Assembly (NCBI RefSeq): GCF_030657335.1 | Contig: NZ_CP131039.1 | Location: 3,178,501 to 3,242,500 of the forward strand | DNA from: Croceibacterium aestuarii | GTDB lineage: Bacteria > Pseudomonadota > Alphaproteobacteria > Sphingomonadales > Sphingomonadaceae | Length of the DNA: 64,000 nucleotides | Reading direction: 5' to 3' | Part shown: piece by piece, positions 40,311 to 52,400 of the stretch | Position numbering within the stretch: the stretch's first letter is position 1 | Layout: every line of letters begins with the position of its first letter | Notes under the pieces: model-generated | Told to the model about the DNA's origin: nothing | The model's input: the letters and a program-made list of their open reading frames with translations, nothing else | The model's database searches: none | Position numbers and translations under genes: made by a program

Positions 40311-40379
40311 CCGTTCATGGTGAGCCTGTCGAGCCACGAACGTTGCAGGAGCGCCCTTCGACAGGCTCAGGACGAACGG
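40311..40379. repeat. Inverted repeat doublet, family B
   Basis: Unit 1 (40311-40342) and unit 2 (40354-40379) are inverted copies sharing the core CGACAGGCTCA flanked by GAACGG. The core is unlike the REP family at 345 and 26821. It fills the spacer between metF and folD. Confidence 0.7.
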
Positions 40380-40390
40380 AAGTAACCAGT

Positions 40391-41329
40391 ATGGCCGAAA
40401 TCATCGACGGGCGGGCAGTCGCCAGGAAGCTCGACGAGGAAACCAAGGCGCAGATCGACGCCATGGTCGCCGCCGGGATGCCGCATCCCGGCCTCGCGGT
40501 CGTGTTGGTCGGGAGCGATCCGGCGAGCGAAGTCTACGTCGGGCGCAAGCTCAAGAAGTCGACCGAGCTCGGCATCGTCAGCTTCGAGCATCGTCTGCCG
40601 GCCGAGACGTCGCAGGACGATCTGCTGGCGCTTATCGCCCGGCTCAATGCCGACAGCGCGGTCCACGGAATCCTCGTTCAGGTGCCGCTGCCGGCGCACA
40701 TCGACACCGGCCTGGTGCTGCGCGCCATCGCCCCGAGCAAGGACGTCGACGGCTTCCACCCGGTCAACGTCGGGCGGCTGTCGACCGGGACCGGCGGAAT
40801 CGTCCCCTGCACTCCGCTGGGTGTGACCAAGCTGCTCGACACCGTGTTCGACGACCTGACCGGCCTCGATGTGGTGGTGATCGGCAAGTCCAACATCGTC
40901 GGCAAGCCGATCGCCATGCTCATGCTCGAGCGCGAAGCGACGGTGACCGTCACCCATATCGAAACCAAGGGCCTGGCCGACATCTGCCGCCAGGCCGACA
41001 TCATCATCGCCGCCGCCGGAGCGCCCGAGCTGGTCAGGGGATACTGGGTCAAGCCGGGCGCGGTCATCATCGACGTCGGCATCACTCGGCGCAAGACCGC
41101 CGACGGCAAGACCAAGCTCGTCGGCGACGTCAAGTTCGACGAGGTTCAGCATGCCCGTGCGGTTACTCCCGTGCCCGGCGGTGTGGGCCCGATGACGATC
41201 TCGTGCCTGATGGCCAACACGGTTCAGGCCGCGCGCGACCAGGTCGCGGGCAAGAGCGGCGACGGTTTCACGATCAGCTTCGACGACGTGCCCGACCGCT
41301 CGATGTTCACCGGCGAGACCCAGGACTGA
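40391..41329 (+). CDS. folD: FolD, methylene-THF dehydrogenase/cyclohydrolase, 312 aa
   Basis: The bifunctional enzyme oxidises 5,10-methylene-THF and hydrolyses methenyl-THF to 10-formyl-THF. Catalytic Tyr/Lys are in SEVYVGRKLKKS, followed by GILVQVPLPAHIDTG, the substrate loop KDVDGFHPVNVGRLS, the Rossmann segment VVIGKSNIVGKPIAML and PVPGGVGPMTISCLMANT. The C-terminus extends about 20 residues past the usual end. It follows metF across a repeat doublet, completing the route from O-methyl groups to formyl-THF. Confidence 0.95.
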   Translation: MAEIIDGRAVARKLDEETKAQIDAMVAAGMPHPGLAVVLVGSDPASEVYVGRKLKKSTELGIVSFEHRLPAETSQDDLLALIARLNADSAVHGILVQVPLPAHIDTGLVLRAIAPSKDVDGFHPVNVGRLSTGTGGIVPCTPLGVTKLLDTVFDDLTGLDVVVIGKSNIVGKPIAMLMLEREATVTVTHIETKGLADICRQADIIIAAAGAPELVRGYWVKPGAVIIDVGITRRKTADGKTKLVGDVKFDEVQHARAVTPVPGGVGPMTISCLMANTVQAARDQVAGKSGDGFTISFDDVPDRSMFTGETQD

Positions 41330-41654
41330 CTGGCACGCCGCCCCGGCGGCGATTTCGCGCTTTCCTACAGTCCGCACTTGCGGCTAGCCCGGCCGCGATG
41401 TCCTCTCTCGTCACCGAATCCGCGTATCTTCCGCGCCCCGGCACCGGCGGCGAACAGGAGCGCCGGGGCGGCGTTCCGGAAAGTTACTCTTTTCGCGCCC
41501 CGATTTTCGCCAAGGCCCTGGAAAGAAAGGAGAAACGGGTCCCCGGACTTTTTTCCTTTTTGCGCGTTTGGCGGTCCACGCCGCGCGACGCCCACCGGGG
41601 CTGGAAATTGCCCGGCAAAGGTCTAGTTTCGATTCCGTACGGGAAAGGGATCGA
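41330..41654. other. 325-bp spacer without a recognised gene
   Basis: No convincing gene is present. A 9-bp inverted repeat, CGCCCCGGC (41434-41442) and GCCGGGGCG (41462-41470), has a 19-nt loop and no clear T-run directly after it, so it is only a weak terminator candidate for folD. A T-rich stretch near 41549-41563 may belong to the promoter of the flavoprotein gene that follows. Confidence 0.5.
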
Positions 41655-43130
41655 ATGACGCCGCAGCCTGACATCGATGTCGCCATTGTCGGGGCCGGCA
41701 TCTCCGGCATCTCGATGGCCGCGCATATGAAGCTGATGTGCCCGGAGCGCAGCTTCGCCATGTTCGAGCGGCGGGCGAACATCGGCGGGACGTGGGACCT
41801 GTTCCGTTATCCTGGCATCCGCAGCGACAGCGACATGCACACGCTCGGCTTCAAGTTCGAGCCGTGGGTCCACGAAAAGGCCATCGCCGATGCCCCGGCG
41901 ATCCGCGACTACCTCGATCGCATCGTCCACGAACGCGGGATCATCGGCCATGTCCGGTTCGAGTCCAAGGTCGTGTCCGCCGACTGGCATTCGGACGAGG
42001 CCATGTGGCACCTCACCGTCGAGGATCCCGACGGGTGGCAGCAGGTTACCGCCCGCTTCCTCTACCTCGCCTCGGGCTATTACGACTACGACGACCCGCA
42101 CGACGCGCAGCTTCCGGGCCTCGACAAGTTCGCCGGACAGGTCGTTCACCCGCAATTCTGGCCCGAGGGTCTCGATTACGCCGGCAAGAAGATCGTGGTG
42201 ATCGGCTCGGGCGCGACCGCGGTGACGATCGTCCCGGCGATGACCGACAAGGCTTCGCACGTCACCATGCTCCAGCGCACGCCCACCTGGATGGCGGCGG
42301 GGCCGAGCCGCGACAGGATCGCCAACCGGCTGCGCAAGGTCCTGCCCGAGTGGCTCGCCTACCGTATCGTCCGGCAGAAGAATATTCGCCTCCGCGACTA
42401 CCTGTTCAAGCGCGCCCGCAGCGCGCCCGACAAGGTCGCTGCCTTCCTCACCGGCATGCTCAAGAAGGAGCTTGGCGAGGATTACCCGCTCGACGATTTC
42501 CAGCCGCCCTACCCGCCGTGGGACCAGCGACTATGCCTGGTGCCCGACAGCGATCTTTTCGCCGCGCTCAAGGCCGGCACCGCTTCGGTCAAGACCGGTC
42601 AGATCGAAAGCTTCGAGGCGAACGGCGTGCGCCTCAAGTCGGGCGAACTGCTCGAGGCTCATATCGTCATTACCGCCACCGGCCTGCGCCTGGCGCTGGG
42701 CGGCAAGGTCGACGTCACTCTCGACGGCGAGGCCCTCGTCTGGCCCGACCTCTGGTTCTATCGCGGCTGCATGTTCTCGAACGTGCCAAACCTCGCCATC
42801 GTTTTCGGTTACCTCAATGCCAGCTGGACGCTGCGCGCGGACAACACTTCGAGTTACATCTGCCGGGTGCTCAACCGCATGCACGACAAGCGCGCGGATA
42901 TCGCCATACCGCGGCTGCCCGACGATCACGGGATGGAAGAAATCGAGCCGTTCCCGTTCTCCTCCGGCTATCTGCAGCGCGCCAAGCATCTTGTTCCCAA
43001 GAGCGCGCCGACGCTGCCGTGGCGGCTCAACCAGGACTACCTCGAGGACTGCCGCGACTTCAGGAAGCGCCCGGTCGACGACGGGGTACTGAAGTTCGAG
43101 CGACTGCCAGCCAAGACCGAGGCGGCGTAG
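41655..43130 (+). CDS. Flavin-containing/Baeyer-Villiger-type monooxygenase, 491 aa
   Basis: An FAD/NADPH class B monooxygenase. FAD site AIVGAGISGISMAAHMKLMC, GGTWDLFRYPGIRSDSDMHT, the Baeyer-Villiger fingerprint FAGQVVHPQFWPEG (F-x-G-x-x-x-H-x-x-x-W-P) and the NADPH site VVIGSGATAVTIVPAM are all present. It inserts oxygen next to a ketone, or oxygenates an alkyl chain as in AlmA-type relatives, which share the RYPGIRSDSDM pattern. ATG at 41655 follows GGGAAAGGG. It overlaps the next gene by one base (TAGTG). Confidence 0.88.
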   Translation: MTPQPDIDVAIVGAGISGISMAAHMKLMCPERSFAMFERRANIGGTWDLFRYPGIRSDSDMHTLGFKFEPWVHEKAIADAPAIRDYLDRIVHERGIIGHVRFESKVVSADWHSDEAMWHLTVEDPDGWQQVTARFLYLASGYYDYDDPHDAQLPGLDKFAGQVVHPQFWPEGLDYAGKKIVVIGSGATAVTIVPAMTDKASHVTMLQRTPTWMAAGPSRDRIANRLRKVLPEWLAYRIVRQKNIRLRDYLFKRARSAPDKVAAFLTGMLKKELGEDYPLDDFQPPYPPWDQRLCLVPDSDLFAALKAGTASVKTGQIESFEANGVRLKSGELLEAHIVITATGLRLALGGKVDVTLDGEALVWPDLWFYRGCMFSNVPNLAIVFGYLNASWTLRADNTSSYICRVLNRMHDKRADIAIPRLPDDHGMEEIEPFPFSSGYLQRAKHLVPKSAPTLPWRLNQDYLEDCRDFRKRPVDDGVLKFERLPAKTEAA

Positions 43131-43899
43131 TGGCGCAGGCATCAGACAAACACGGGCGGATCTGGAGCGCCGCACTACTCGTCGTCGGCGACGAGATCCT
43201 TTCCGGCCGCACGCACGACAAGAACATCGCCCAGGTGGCGAGCTGGCTGCAGGTCCAGAACATTCGCCTGTCCGAGGTGCGCGTCGTCCCGGACGTGATC
43301 GAGCGCATCGCCGAGGCGGTCAATGCTCTGCGCACCGGCTACGACTACCTGTTCACCACCGGCGGGATCGGCCCGACGCACGACGACATCACCGTGGACG
43401 GCGTAGCCAAGGCACTCGGCGTGCCGGTGATTGTCGACCCGCGCGCGCGGGCGATCCTCGAGGAGTACTACGCCGCGCGCGGAGGGCTCAACGAAGCGCG
43501 TCTCAGGATGGCCCGGGTCCCCGAGGGCGCCGACCTGATCGAAAACCGCATGTCGGGCGCGCCGGGCATCCGGATCGGCAACATCCACATGATGGCGGGG
43601 GTCCCCGCCATTGCCGCGCAAATGCTCGATGCGCTCACCGGCACGCTCGAAGGCGGCGAACCGCTGCTGTCCGAAACGGTCGGCGGGTGGATCCAGGAAA
43701 GCCAGGTCGCCGACTTGCTGCGCGAGGTCGAAAAGGCGCACGAGGGCTGCCAGATCGGCAGCTATCCGTTCTTCCGCGAAGGAAAGACCGGGGCCAACTT
43801 CGTCATTCGCTCGACCGACCGCGACGCGCTCGATTCGTGCGTCGATACGCTGTGCGAAGGATTGGGAGAGCGCGGCTTCGACTTCACGCCGGTCGGAAT

Positions 43900-43903
<4 letters not shown>
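43130..43903 (+). CDS. MoaB/CinA-type molybdopterin-binding-fold protein, 257 aa
   Basis: The first 170 residues form a MoCF-biosynthesis/CinA N-domain: SAALLVVGDEILSGRTHDKN, then YDYLFTTGGIGPTHDDITVD and AKALGVPVIVDPRA, the conserved T-G-G-I-G-P-T-x-D-D phosphate-binding loop. It is annotated elsewhere as competence/damage-inducible protein A without the C-terminal amidase. GTG at 43130 overlaps the monooxygenase stop and the final TGA overlaps the next ATG, so three genes are coupled. Specific role unknown; pyrophosphatase activity on nucleotides is known for CinA relatives. Confidence 0.88.
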
Positions 43904-46196
<2,293 letters not shown>

Positions 46197-47387
46197 TCAT
46201 ACATACGTCGGGAACAAGGCCAGTTCGCGCAGGATTTCGCGCCGCTGCAGCCCGCCGGCCAACGCCCCCGTCGTGACCCCGACGGTGCTGTCGAACACCG
46301 CGAGGCGCAGCTTGTCGACCCAGGTCACCACGGGGTCCTCGAGCGTGGGCCAGGTGGAAATGAGCCCTTCGGGAAATATGGCCAGGACGATGACCAGCGT
46401 GAGGAGGGTGACCATGACGAAAAGTCCGACGATCGCCAGCAGCATCGTCAGCAGGATCGTGCCGTTGGCCACCGCGATGTGTTCGGGGACGATGCGGTTC
46501 TCCTTGCGCGGGAGGAACAGGTTGAGGCTGAGCGCCAGGTAGAGCGTCGCCGCCAGAATGCTCAGTCCGGCATACCACCAGGCGGTGGCATTCTTCATGC
46601 CCAGTCCGGCGTCCCACATCTCGGCAGTGAAGACCAGGATGAAGACCGGCGCGACCGCCGCTGTGGCCAGTGTCGGCATCTTGAGCGGCAGAAGCGGGGC
46701 CTTGTTGCGCCACAAGGTCCGCAGCACCAGGACGGGGTGGCTGACCACGGCGAAGGCATGCAACAGGATCTCGTGGGCGCGGTTGCGGCCGCGCCACTCC
46801 TGCTCGGGGAACCCGTCTGCCAGCCTGCGCAACTGTTCCGGGTCCGCGAAGCGCGGACAGCGGTTGCGCTCGGCGTCGAGCCGGAACGGCGCCATGACGC
46901 CTTCGGTATCGGGGTGCGAACGCAGGCCCATTGCGTGGCCGATCAGGTGCAGCAGGAGGGCGGCGGCGTTCCAGCGCACGGCGGGCGCGTCAAGGGCGCC
47001 GGTGGGTCCGCGGCGATCGGGCTGCAGGCGGCGGGTCGACAGGACGCAGGTGCGCGTCAGCTCCGAAGCCACCCCGGAAGTCGGCCGCTCGGCGCGCGAT
47101 ACAAGCGGAGCATCGGCTATGGCCACCACGAGATCGAACGAACCTTCCGCCAGCCTCTGGGTCGACTGGGGCACGAAGTCCGCTGGCCGGGTTCCCTCGG
47201 CGGGGATCGCCGGAAGCTCCGCCGGATCGCCGATGTGAAAGCGCCATTCGCGCCCGGTGGCCCGCTCGAGTTCGGGCTTCACGTCGTCGATGAGCCGGCG
47301 GAGGAATGCGTCGAGCGCAGCCTCGTCGGCTTCCTTCGAGCGCGCGAGATAGCAGCCGACCTGGATCGGCATCGCCGTAGCGGCCAT
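46197..47387 (-). CDS. Membrane protein with degenerate matrixin-like motif, 396 aa
   Basis: The N-terminal 200 residues are soluble and contain LLHLIGHAMGLRSH at about 145-158. This parallels the metzincin site H-E-x-G-H-x-x-G-L-x-H-S of matrixin-type proteases, but Leu replaces the catalytic Glu and the last His is displaced by one. Three or four membrane helices follow (AAVAPVFILVFTAEMW, WYAGLSILAATLYLALSLNL, LLTMLLAIVGLFVMVTLLTL), with a tail rich in charges. It may be an inactive protease homologue acting as a binding protein. ATG at 47387 overlaps the DUF421 stop (TGATG). No family name is offered. Confidence 0.65.
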   Translation of the reverse strand: MAATAMPIQVGCYLARSKEADEAALDAFLRRLIDDVKPELERATGREWRFHIGDPAELPAIPAEGTRPADFVPQSTQRLAEGSFDLVVAIADAPLVSRAERPTSGVASELTRTCVLSTRRLQPDRRGPTGALDAPAVRWNAAALLLHLIGHAMGLRSHPDTEGVMAPFRLDAERNRCPRFADPEQLRRLADGFPEQEWRGRNRAHEILLHAFAVVSHPVLVLRTLWRNKAPLLPLKMPTLATAAVAPVFILVFTAEMWDAGLGMKNATAWWYAGLSILAATLYLALSLNLFLPRKENRIVPEHIAVANGTILLTMLLAIVGLFVMVTLLTLVIVLAIFPEGLISTWPTLEDPVVTWVDKLRLAVFDSTVGVTTGALAGGLQRREILRELALFPTYV

Positions 47388-47884
47388 CAAACCTCCTCCC
47401 GGCGCAGCACGCTGATCTGGCCGTTGCGTTCGAGATAGGATTCATCGACGTCGTCCAGCGTGCGGAAGCCGCGCTCGCGCAAGGCTTCCTCGACGTCGGA
47501 GTGACTCAGCGCGGCGCGGCGCAGCGCCGTGGAATCGAGTTCGCCCCCGCGCACGAGCAGGATCGCGCGTCCCTTGAACAGCCAGTCGAGCGGCGGCCAT
47601 GCGCTCGCCAGCCTGCTGACGATCCAGTAGGCCGCGACCAGCACCGTCGTCGCCACAAGTGTGGGCACGAGCGGAGCCGGTCCGGTCAGCGTCCGGCTGA
47701 GGTTGGAGCCGACGACGACCGTCACCAGAATATCGGGCGGCGACCACTTGCCGAAAGCGCGGGTGAACGCGAAGCGGCCGAGGAGCAGGCCGTAGGCGAA
47801 AACGATAACCGCGCGCACCGTCATCTCCGAGACGCCTATTCGCCCGATCGAATCTCCGGTCACTTGTTGAATTGTCTCGATCAT
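47387..47884 (-). CDS. DUF421/YetF-like membrane protein, 165 aa
   Basis: Three N-terminal helices (VRAVIVFAYGLLLGRFAFTR, PPDILVTVVVGSNLSRTLTG, LVATTVLVAAYWIVSRLASA) precede a small cytoplasmic domain with LFKGRAILLVRGGELDSTAL and a regular HSDVEEALRERGFRTLDDVD. This is the DUF421 arrangement. Function is not established. ATG at 47884 follows GGAGGAA; the following gene overlaps it by one base. Confidence 0.85.
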   Translation of the reverse strand: MIETIQQVTGDSIGRIGVSEMTVRAVIVFAYGLLLGRFAFTRAFGKWSPPDILVTVVVGSNLSRTLTGPAPLVPTLVATTVLVAAYWIVSRLASAWPPLDWLFKGRAILLVRGGELDSTALRRAALSHSDVEEALRERGFRTLDDVDESYLERNGQISVLRREEV

Positions 47885-48013
47885 CGGTTCCTCCGGCGCA
47901 GCGTTCTCCTCCCCAAAAAACCGCACGGACTAGCGGGCGTTCCGGCGCGGGCGAGGAAGGGGCGGCTTGGAAGCGGCCGTGCAGATCGAGAAAGTCCCGG
48001 TCGCTGACGCAAG

Positions 48014-48043
48014 AAGGGCCGGCGGATCGCTCCGCCGGCCCTT
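48014..48043 (-). terminator. Terminator hairpin after rplA
   Basis: A perfect 13-bp stem AAGGGCCGGCGGA / TCCGCCGGCCCTT has a TCGC loop. On the minus strand it is followed by CTTGCG, a weak T-tract. It lies 38 bp after rplA and separates the ribosomal operon from the DUF421 operon. Confidence 0.75.
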
Positions 48044-48081
48044 ATTCGTTGCCGCACCAGGAAGCGCGACGCGCGATAAAG

Positions 48082-48777
48082 TTACGCGCCTTCGACCTCC
48101 GTCAGGTCGACCTTGAGGCCCGGGCCCATCGTCGAGGTGACGGTCACCTTCTTGAGGTACTTGCCCTTGGCGCCGGTCGGCTTGGCCTTGACGATGGCGT
48201 CGGTGAAGGCCTTGAAGTTGGCCTTCAGGTCCTCGTCCTTGAACGACAGCTTGCCGATGCCGGAATGGATGATGCCCTGCTTCTCGACGCGGAATTCCAC
48301 CTGGCCGCCCTTGGCGTCCTTGACCGCCTGCGCAACGTTCGGGGTGACGGTACCGAGCTTCGGGTTCGGCATCAGGCCCTTGGGGCCGAGCACCTTGCCG
48401 AGCCGACCGACGACACCCATCATGTCGGGCGTGGCGATGACGCGGTCGTAGTCGAGGTTACCGGCCTGCATGTCTTCCATCAGGTCTTCGGCACCGACCT
48501 TGTCGGCTCCGGCGGCGAGCGCCTCGTCGGCCTTGTCGCCCTTGGCGAACACGGCGACCTTCATCTCCTTGCCGGTACCGGCCGGAAGCGAGACCATTCC
48601 GCGGACCATCTGGTCGGCGTGGCGCGGATCGACACCCAGGTTGAGCGCCACTTCGACCGTCTCGTCGAACTTCTTCGAGGCCATGTCGCGCAGCGTCTTG
48701 AGCGCTTCTTCGATGCCGTACAGCTTCTCGCCGTCGAGGGCGGCTGCGGACTTCTGCTTCTTGCTCAGCTTAGCCAT
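48082..48777 (-). CDS. rplA: 50S ribosomal protein L1
   Basis: A full-length L1 (231 aa): [80 protein letters not shown] and [20 protein letters not shown]1 binds 23S rRNA at the stalk and usually represses its own rplK-rplA mRNA. It begins 4 bp after rplK on the same strand. Confidence 0.98.
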   Translation of the reverse strand: MAKLSKKQKSAAALDGEKLYGIEEALKTLRDMASKKFDETVEVALNLGVDPRHADQMVRGMVSLPAGTGKEMKVAVFAKGDKADEALAAGADKVGAEDLMEDMQAGNLDYDRVIATPDMMGVVGRLGKVLGPKGLMPNPKLGTVTPNVAQAVKDAKGGQVEFRVEKQGIIHSGIGKLSFKDEDLKANFKAFTDAIVKAKPTGAKGKYLKKVTVTSTMGPGLKVDLTEVEGA

Positions 48778-48781
48778 CGGT

Positions 48782-49213
48782 TCAGCCCTCCACCACTTCG
48801 AGGCCCATCGCGCGAGCGGAGCCTTCGATGATCTTCGTCGCCGCTTCGAGGTCGTTGGCGTTGAGATCCTTCATCTTCATTTCGGCGATCTCGGTCAGCT
48901 TCGAACGCGCGATCTTGCCCGCCGAAACCTTGCCGGGCTCTTTCGAACCCGATTTGAGGTTGGCCGCCTTTTTGATCAGGAAGCTCGCCGGTGGCGTCTT
49001 GGTGACGAAAGTGAAGCTGCGATCCGCATAGACCGTGATGATGGTCGGGATCGGCATGGACTTTTCGAGATCCTGCGTGGCGGCGTTGAACGCCTTGCAG
49101 AATTCCATGATGTTCACACCGCGCTGACCCAATGCCGGGCCGATGGGCGGGCTGGGGTTGGCGGCGCCTGCAGGAACCTGCAGCTTGATATAGCCGTCGA
49201 TCTTCTTGGCCAC
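48782..49213 (-). CDS. rplK: 50S ribosomal protein L11
   Basis: L11 (143 aa) with [60 protein letters not shown] and the C-terminal RNA-binding [20 protein letters not shown]. In most bacteria it follows nusG directly; here nusG is 7.4 kb upstream, with an autotransporter and a LuxR gene in between. A promoter of its own must therefore lie in the 207-bp spacer 49214-49420, or transcription must come through the autotransporter terminator. Confidence 0.98.
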   Translation of the reverse strand: MAKKIDGYIKLQVPAGAANPSPPIGPALGQRGVNIMEFCKAFNAATQDLEKSMPIPTIITVYADRSFTFVTKTPPASFLIKKAANLKSGSKEPGKVSAGKIARSKLTEIAEMKMKDLNANDLEAATKIIEGSARAMGLEVVEG

Positions 49214-49373
49214 GTGTGGCCTCCTTTCTCACTGTCGCTTCGGTCTTTCGACCTCGGCTCATGGTAAGCGGTGCAACGGAGGGCCGTGAGGCGCTCCTCC
49301 CGCGCGGGTTGCCCAATGCCGGAGCACCGGGAAGCGGCGCCCCTACTCGAAAGCGCGCCGCGTTACAAGCAAA

Positions 49374-49399
49374 GAGGGGCGCCCTTGCGGACGCCCCTC
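49374..49399 (-). terminator. Intrinsic terminator of the autotransporter gene
   Basis: On the minus strand GAGGGGCG pairs with CGCCCCTC and is followed by TTTGC. The stem is extended by a GTCC/GGGC mismatch pairing around a short loop. It lies 22 bp after the autotransporter stop. Confidence 0.75.
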
Positions 49400-49420
49400 C
49401 CCGCTGTTGAACGGTGTGGC

Positions 49421-52400
49421 TCAGAACTTGAAAGAGGCCGACACTCTCACGGTGTTGCTGTCGAAGGTCTTCGAGAAGCTGCCGCTGTAGCCCAGGCCCA
49501 GCTCGATCATGCCGGCGGTGTAGCGCAGGCCGGCTTCGACCTCGGCCGCATCCTTGGCGATCGGCAGGCCGGAGATGACCCCGCTGGCAGTATTGCCGGC
49601 GAAGGCGACACTGGCGAGCGACGCGCGGTCGCCCCAAGCCCGGCGATAGGAGACCGAACCGTACGGCGTGATACCGCCCGGCAGGGGCGCCGAGAGCCGC
49701 AGGCCGAGATCGCCGAAGGTCACGTCGCGGTCCATCCCGTTGACCGTCAGCGCAGTCGCGCCGCCGGTCTCGGTGAACTTGTCGACGTTGAGCGACACGT
49801 GGCTGATACCCGCGAACGGCTCGATCGAGAAGGCGATCGACGGCACCGCAAAGGCAACCTCGCCGTAATACTGCGTGTAGTCACCCTTGAGCGCCCCGCT
49901 GAGCGAGTTGCTGAGCGTTCCGAGCGACGTGTTGCGGTTGGACTTGGCGTCGAACCAGCCGAGCTGGATGCCGGCGCGCACCTTGACGCCTACCGGGCTG
50001 CTGTAGGCCGCCTGCAGCGTGGCGAAGGTCACCTTGCTGTCGTTGACCTGGCGGCTGCCCGGATCCTGCGAAAGATAGCCCAGCCCCGCGGAGACGTCGA
50101 ACCCGGCCATCGCGTAGCCCAGGCCGCCGGCGATGCCGGTGTTGTCGGCCTTGAAGCCCGAAACGCCGGCCTTGCCCTCGCCGCTGACGTTGCCCAGCAG
50201 GCCCGTGGCCCAGCCGTAGGCCCCCGAGCCCGAGCGCGGCGCCTGCATCGTCTGGCGACGAAGCATGTCGGCCGTTTCGACCAGCGCGCCGGTGAACGAC
50301 GGGTAGACCCCGCCGGTCAGCGTCTCGAAGTCGTCCGCCACGTCGCCGCGCGCCATGACCAGCGTGGTGTCGTAGAGCGTGCTGCCGTAGCCGAGCGCCT
50401 CGATCAGGTTACCGATGGCAGCCTGGTTCGCGGTCTTGGCGTAGGTCGAGTAGTCGACGTCGTTGCGGGTCAGATTCAGAGTCACGGTGTCGACCGTGTA
50501 GCTGAGCAGCGGGACGAGGTAGGCCAGGTTGGTGTAGACCGTGCCGAACGTTCCGGAGATGCCGCCGTCGGCGGTCAGGATCGTGTAGTCGGTGGCGGGC
50601 GCGTAGACGCCCGCACCGGCCAGCACGTTGACGGTCGCCCCGCCGAGCGTGGCGCTTCCGGTCACGTCGATCAGGTCGGCGTTTCCGGCCGGATCGACTT
50701 CGACCACCAGCGTCGAGGCCGAGGTCAAGGTCAGATCGCCTGCCACGGTGAGCACGCCGATCGAGTTGCCCGCGCCGAGCGAGCCGCCCTGGATCGTCGT
50801 GTCGCCGACCGTGCCGTTGCCGCCGAGCAAGCCGCCCTCGTTCACTACGAACGTGCCGCCGGCGTAGGAACCGTTGACCGACAGCGTGCCGCCGTTGACG
50901 TTTGCGGTACCGCTGAAGCTGCTGTCGCCCCCGAGCTTGAGGTCGCCCGTGCCCTGCTTGGTCAGTGTCCCGCTACCCGAGATCGAGCCGGAGAAGCTGG
51001 TGTTGCTGTCCTGGTTGATCGTCAGGCTGGTCGTGCCGAGTTGGAGGTTGCCGCCGTTGCCCGAGAGCTGCGCGACTTCCTGCTGGCCGCCCGCGACCTG
51101 CGATAGGTCGAACGAGCCTTCGCCCGACAGGTCGAGCTCGGTGTCCGCATCGAGCTGGCCGGTCAGCGCGACGGCGCCCGCGTTGATCGTGGTGGTGCCG
51201 GTGAAGTCGTAGGTTCCACCGAAGCTGAGCGTGCCGTCGCCGTTCTTGACCAGCAAGCCGTTGCCGCTGAACGCCCCGAGCAGCGAGTAATCGTCGCTGC
51301 GCGAGAACACGAACGTGCCGTCGTTGAGCATGTCGCCGGTGAAATCGCCGGTCGTGCCGCCATCGCCGAGCTGGAACGTGCCTTCCCCCGAGGTCGCGAC
51401 ATCGCCATCGTAGACATCGGTCAGAAGCAGCGTGCCGTTCTCGACGAAGGTACCGCCGGTATGCTGCAGCCCGCTGGCATCATCGACCAGGATCGTGGCG
51501 CCGCCAACCAGGTGGACCGAACCCGCACCGTCGATGAGCAGACCCGTGAGGTCGCCCGCTTCGGTGTCGGTATCGAAGTCGAGGTTCAGCGTGCCGCCGA
51601 GATCGACGTGGTTCGCCAGGATCGACGAGTAGCCCTCGTACTGGGCGATTGTCAGCGACGTGCCGTCTTCGATCTCGACCTCGTCGTAGAACGAGGTCGG
51701 ACCTTCGGCGCGCCAGTTGCCGCGGTCGACCGAGAGCATCTCGACATTCGCGGTCGCCGCAACCTGGCCGATTGCATCGGCCGGTGCTTCATCGTTGAAA
51801 TCGACCACCAGGTGGTCCCAACCGTCGCCGAGATCGGCATAGCCCTCGATGACCGAGTTTTCGGTCAGCTCGAGAACGTCGTCGCCGCCGCCGGTCTGCA
51901 CCGCCAGACCGAGGTCGCTCGAAATCGTGCCATCGTTCTGGATGTAGACGCTGGCTACCGGGAACGACGGATCGCTCTGTCCCCCGAACACCGCCGCGCC
52001 GTCGCTGGCGCTGATCGTGCCCGAGTTGTACAACTGGGAGAACCCGCCCTGCTGGTTGCCGATCAGTGCAACGCCCGCATTCTTGCCGGTTACGGTCGCG
52101 CCTTCCGCGATTTCCACCACCCCGTGGCTCGATACAGAAACGACCGCCGCAGCCGCCGAAGAGGTAACGCTGCCGTTGATGACGGTGTTGCCCTCGACGC
52201 CGGCCGACACGAGAATGCTCCGCCCCGTGGTCGATACATCGCCGTTGACGGTGACGTTCATGTTCCGGCCGATTGCCGTGAGGCCGGTCGCGTTGGCGCC
52301 GGTTGCGGCGATGTCGCCGATGGCGACGTTACCAGTGCCGTTGAAAGCGAAGGCGTTGATCGCCGCGCTGTCGTCGCCGGAAGTGACGACCGAAGCGAGA

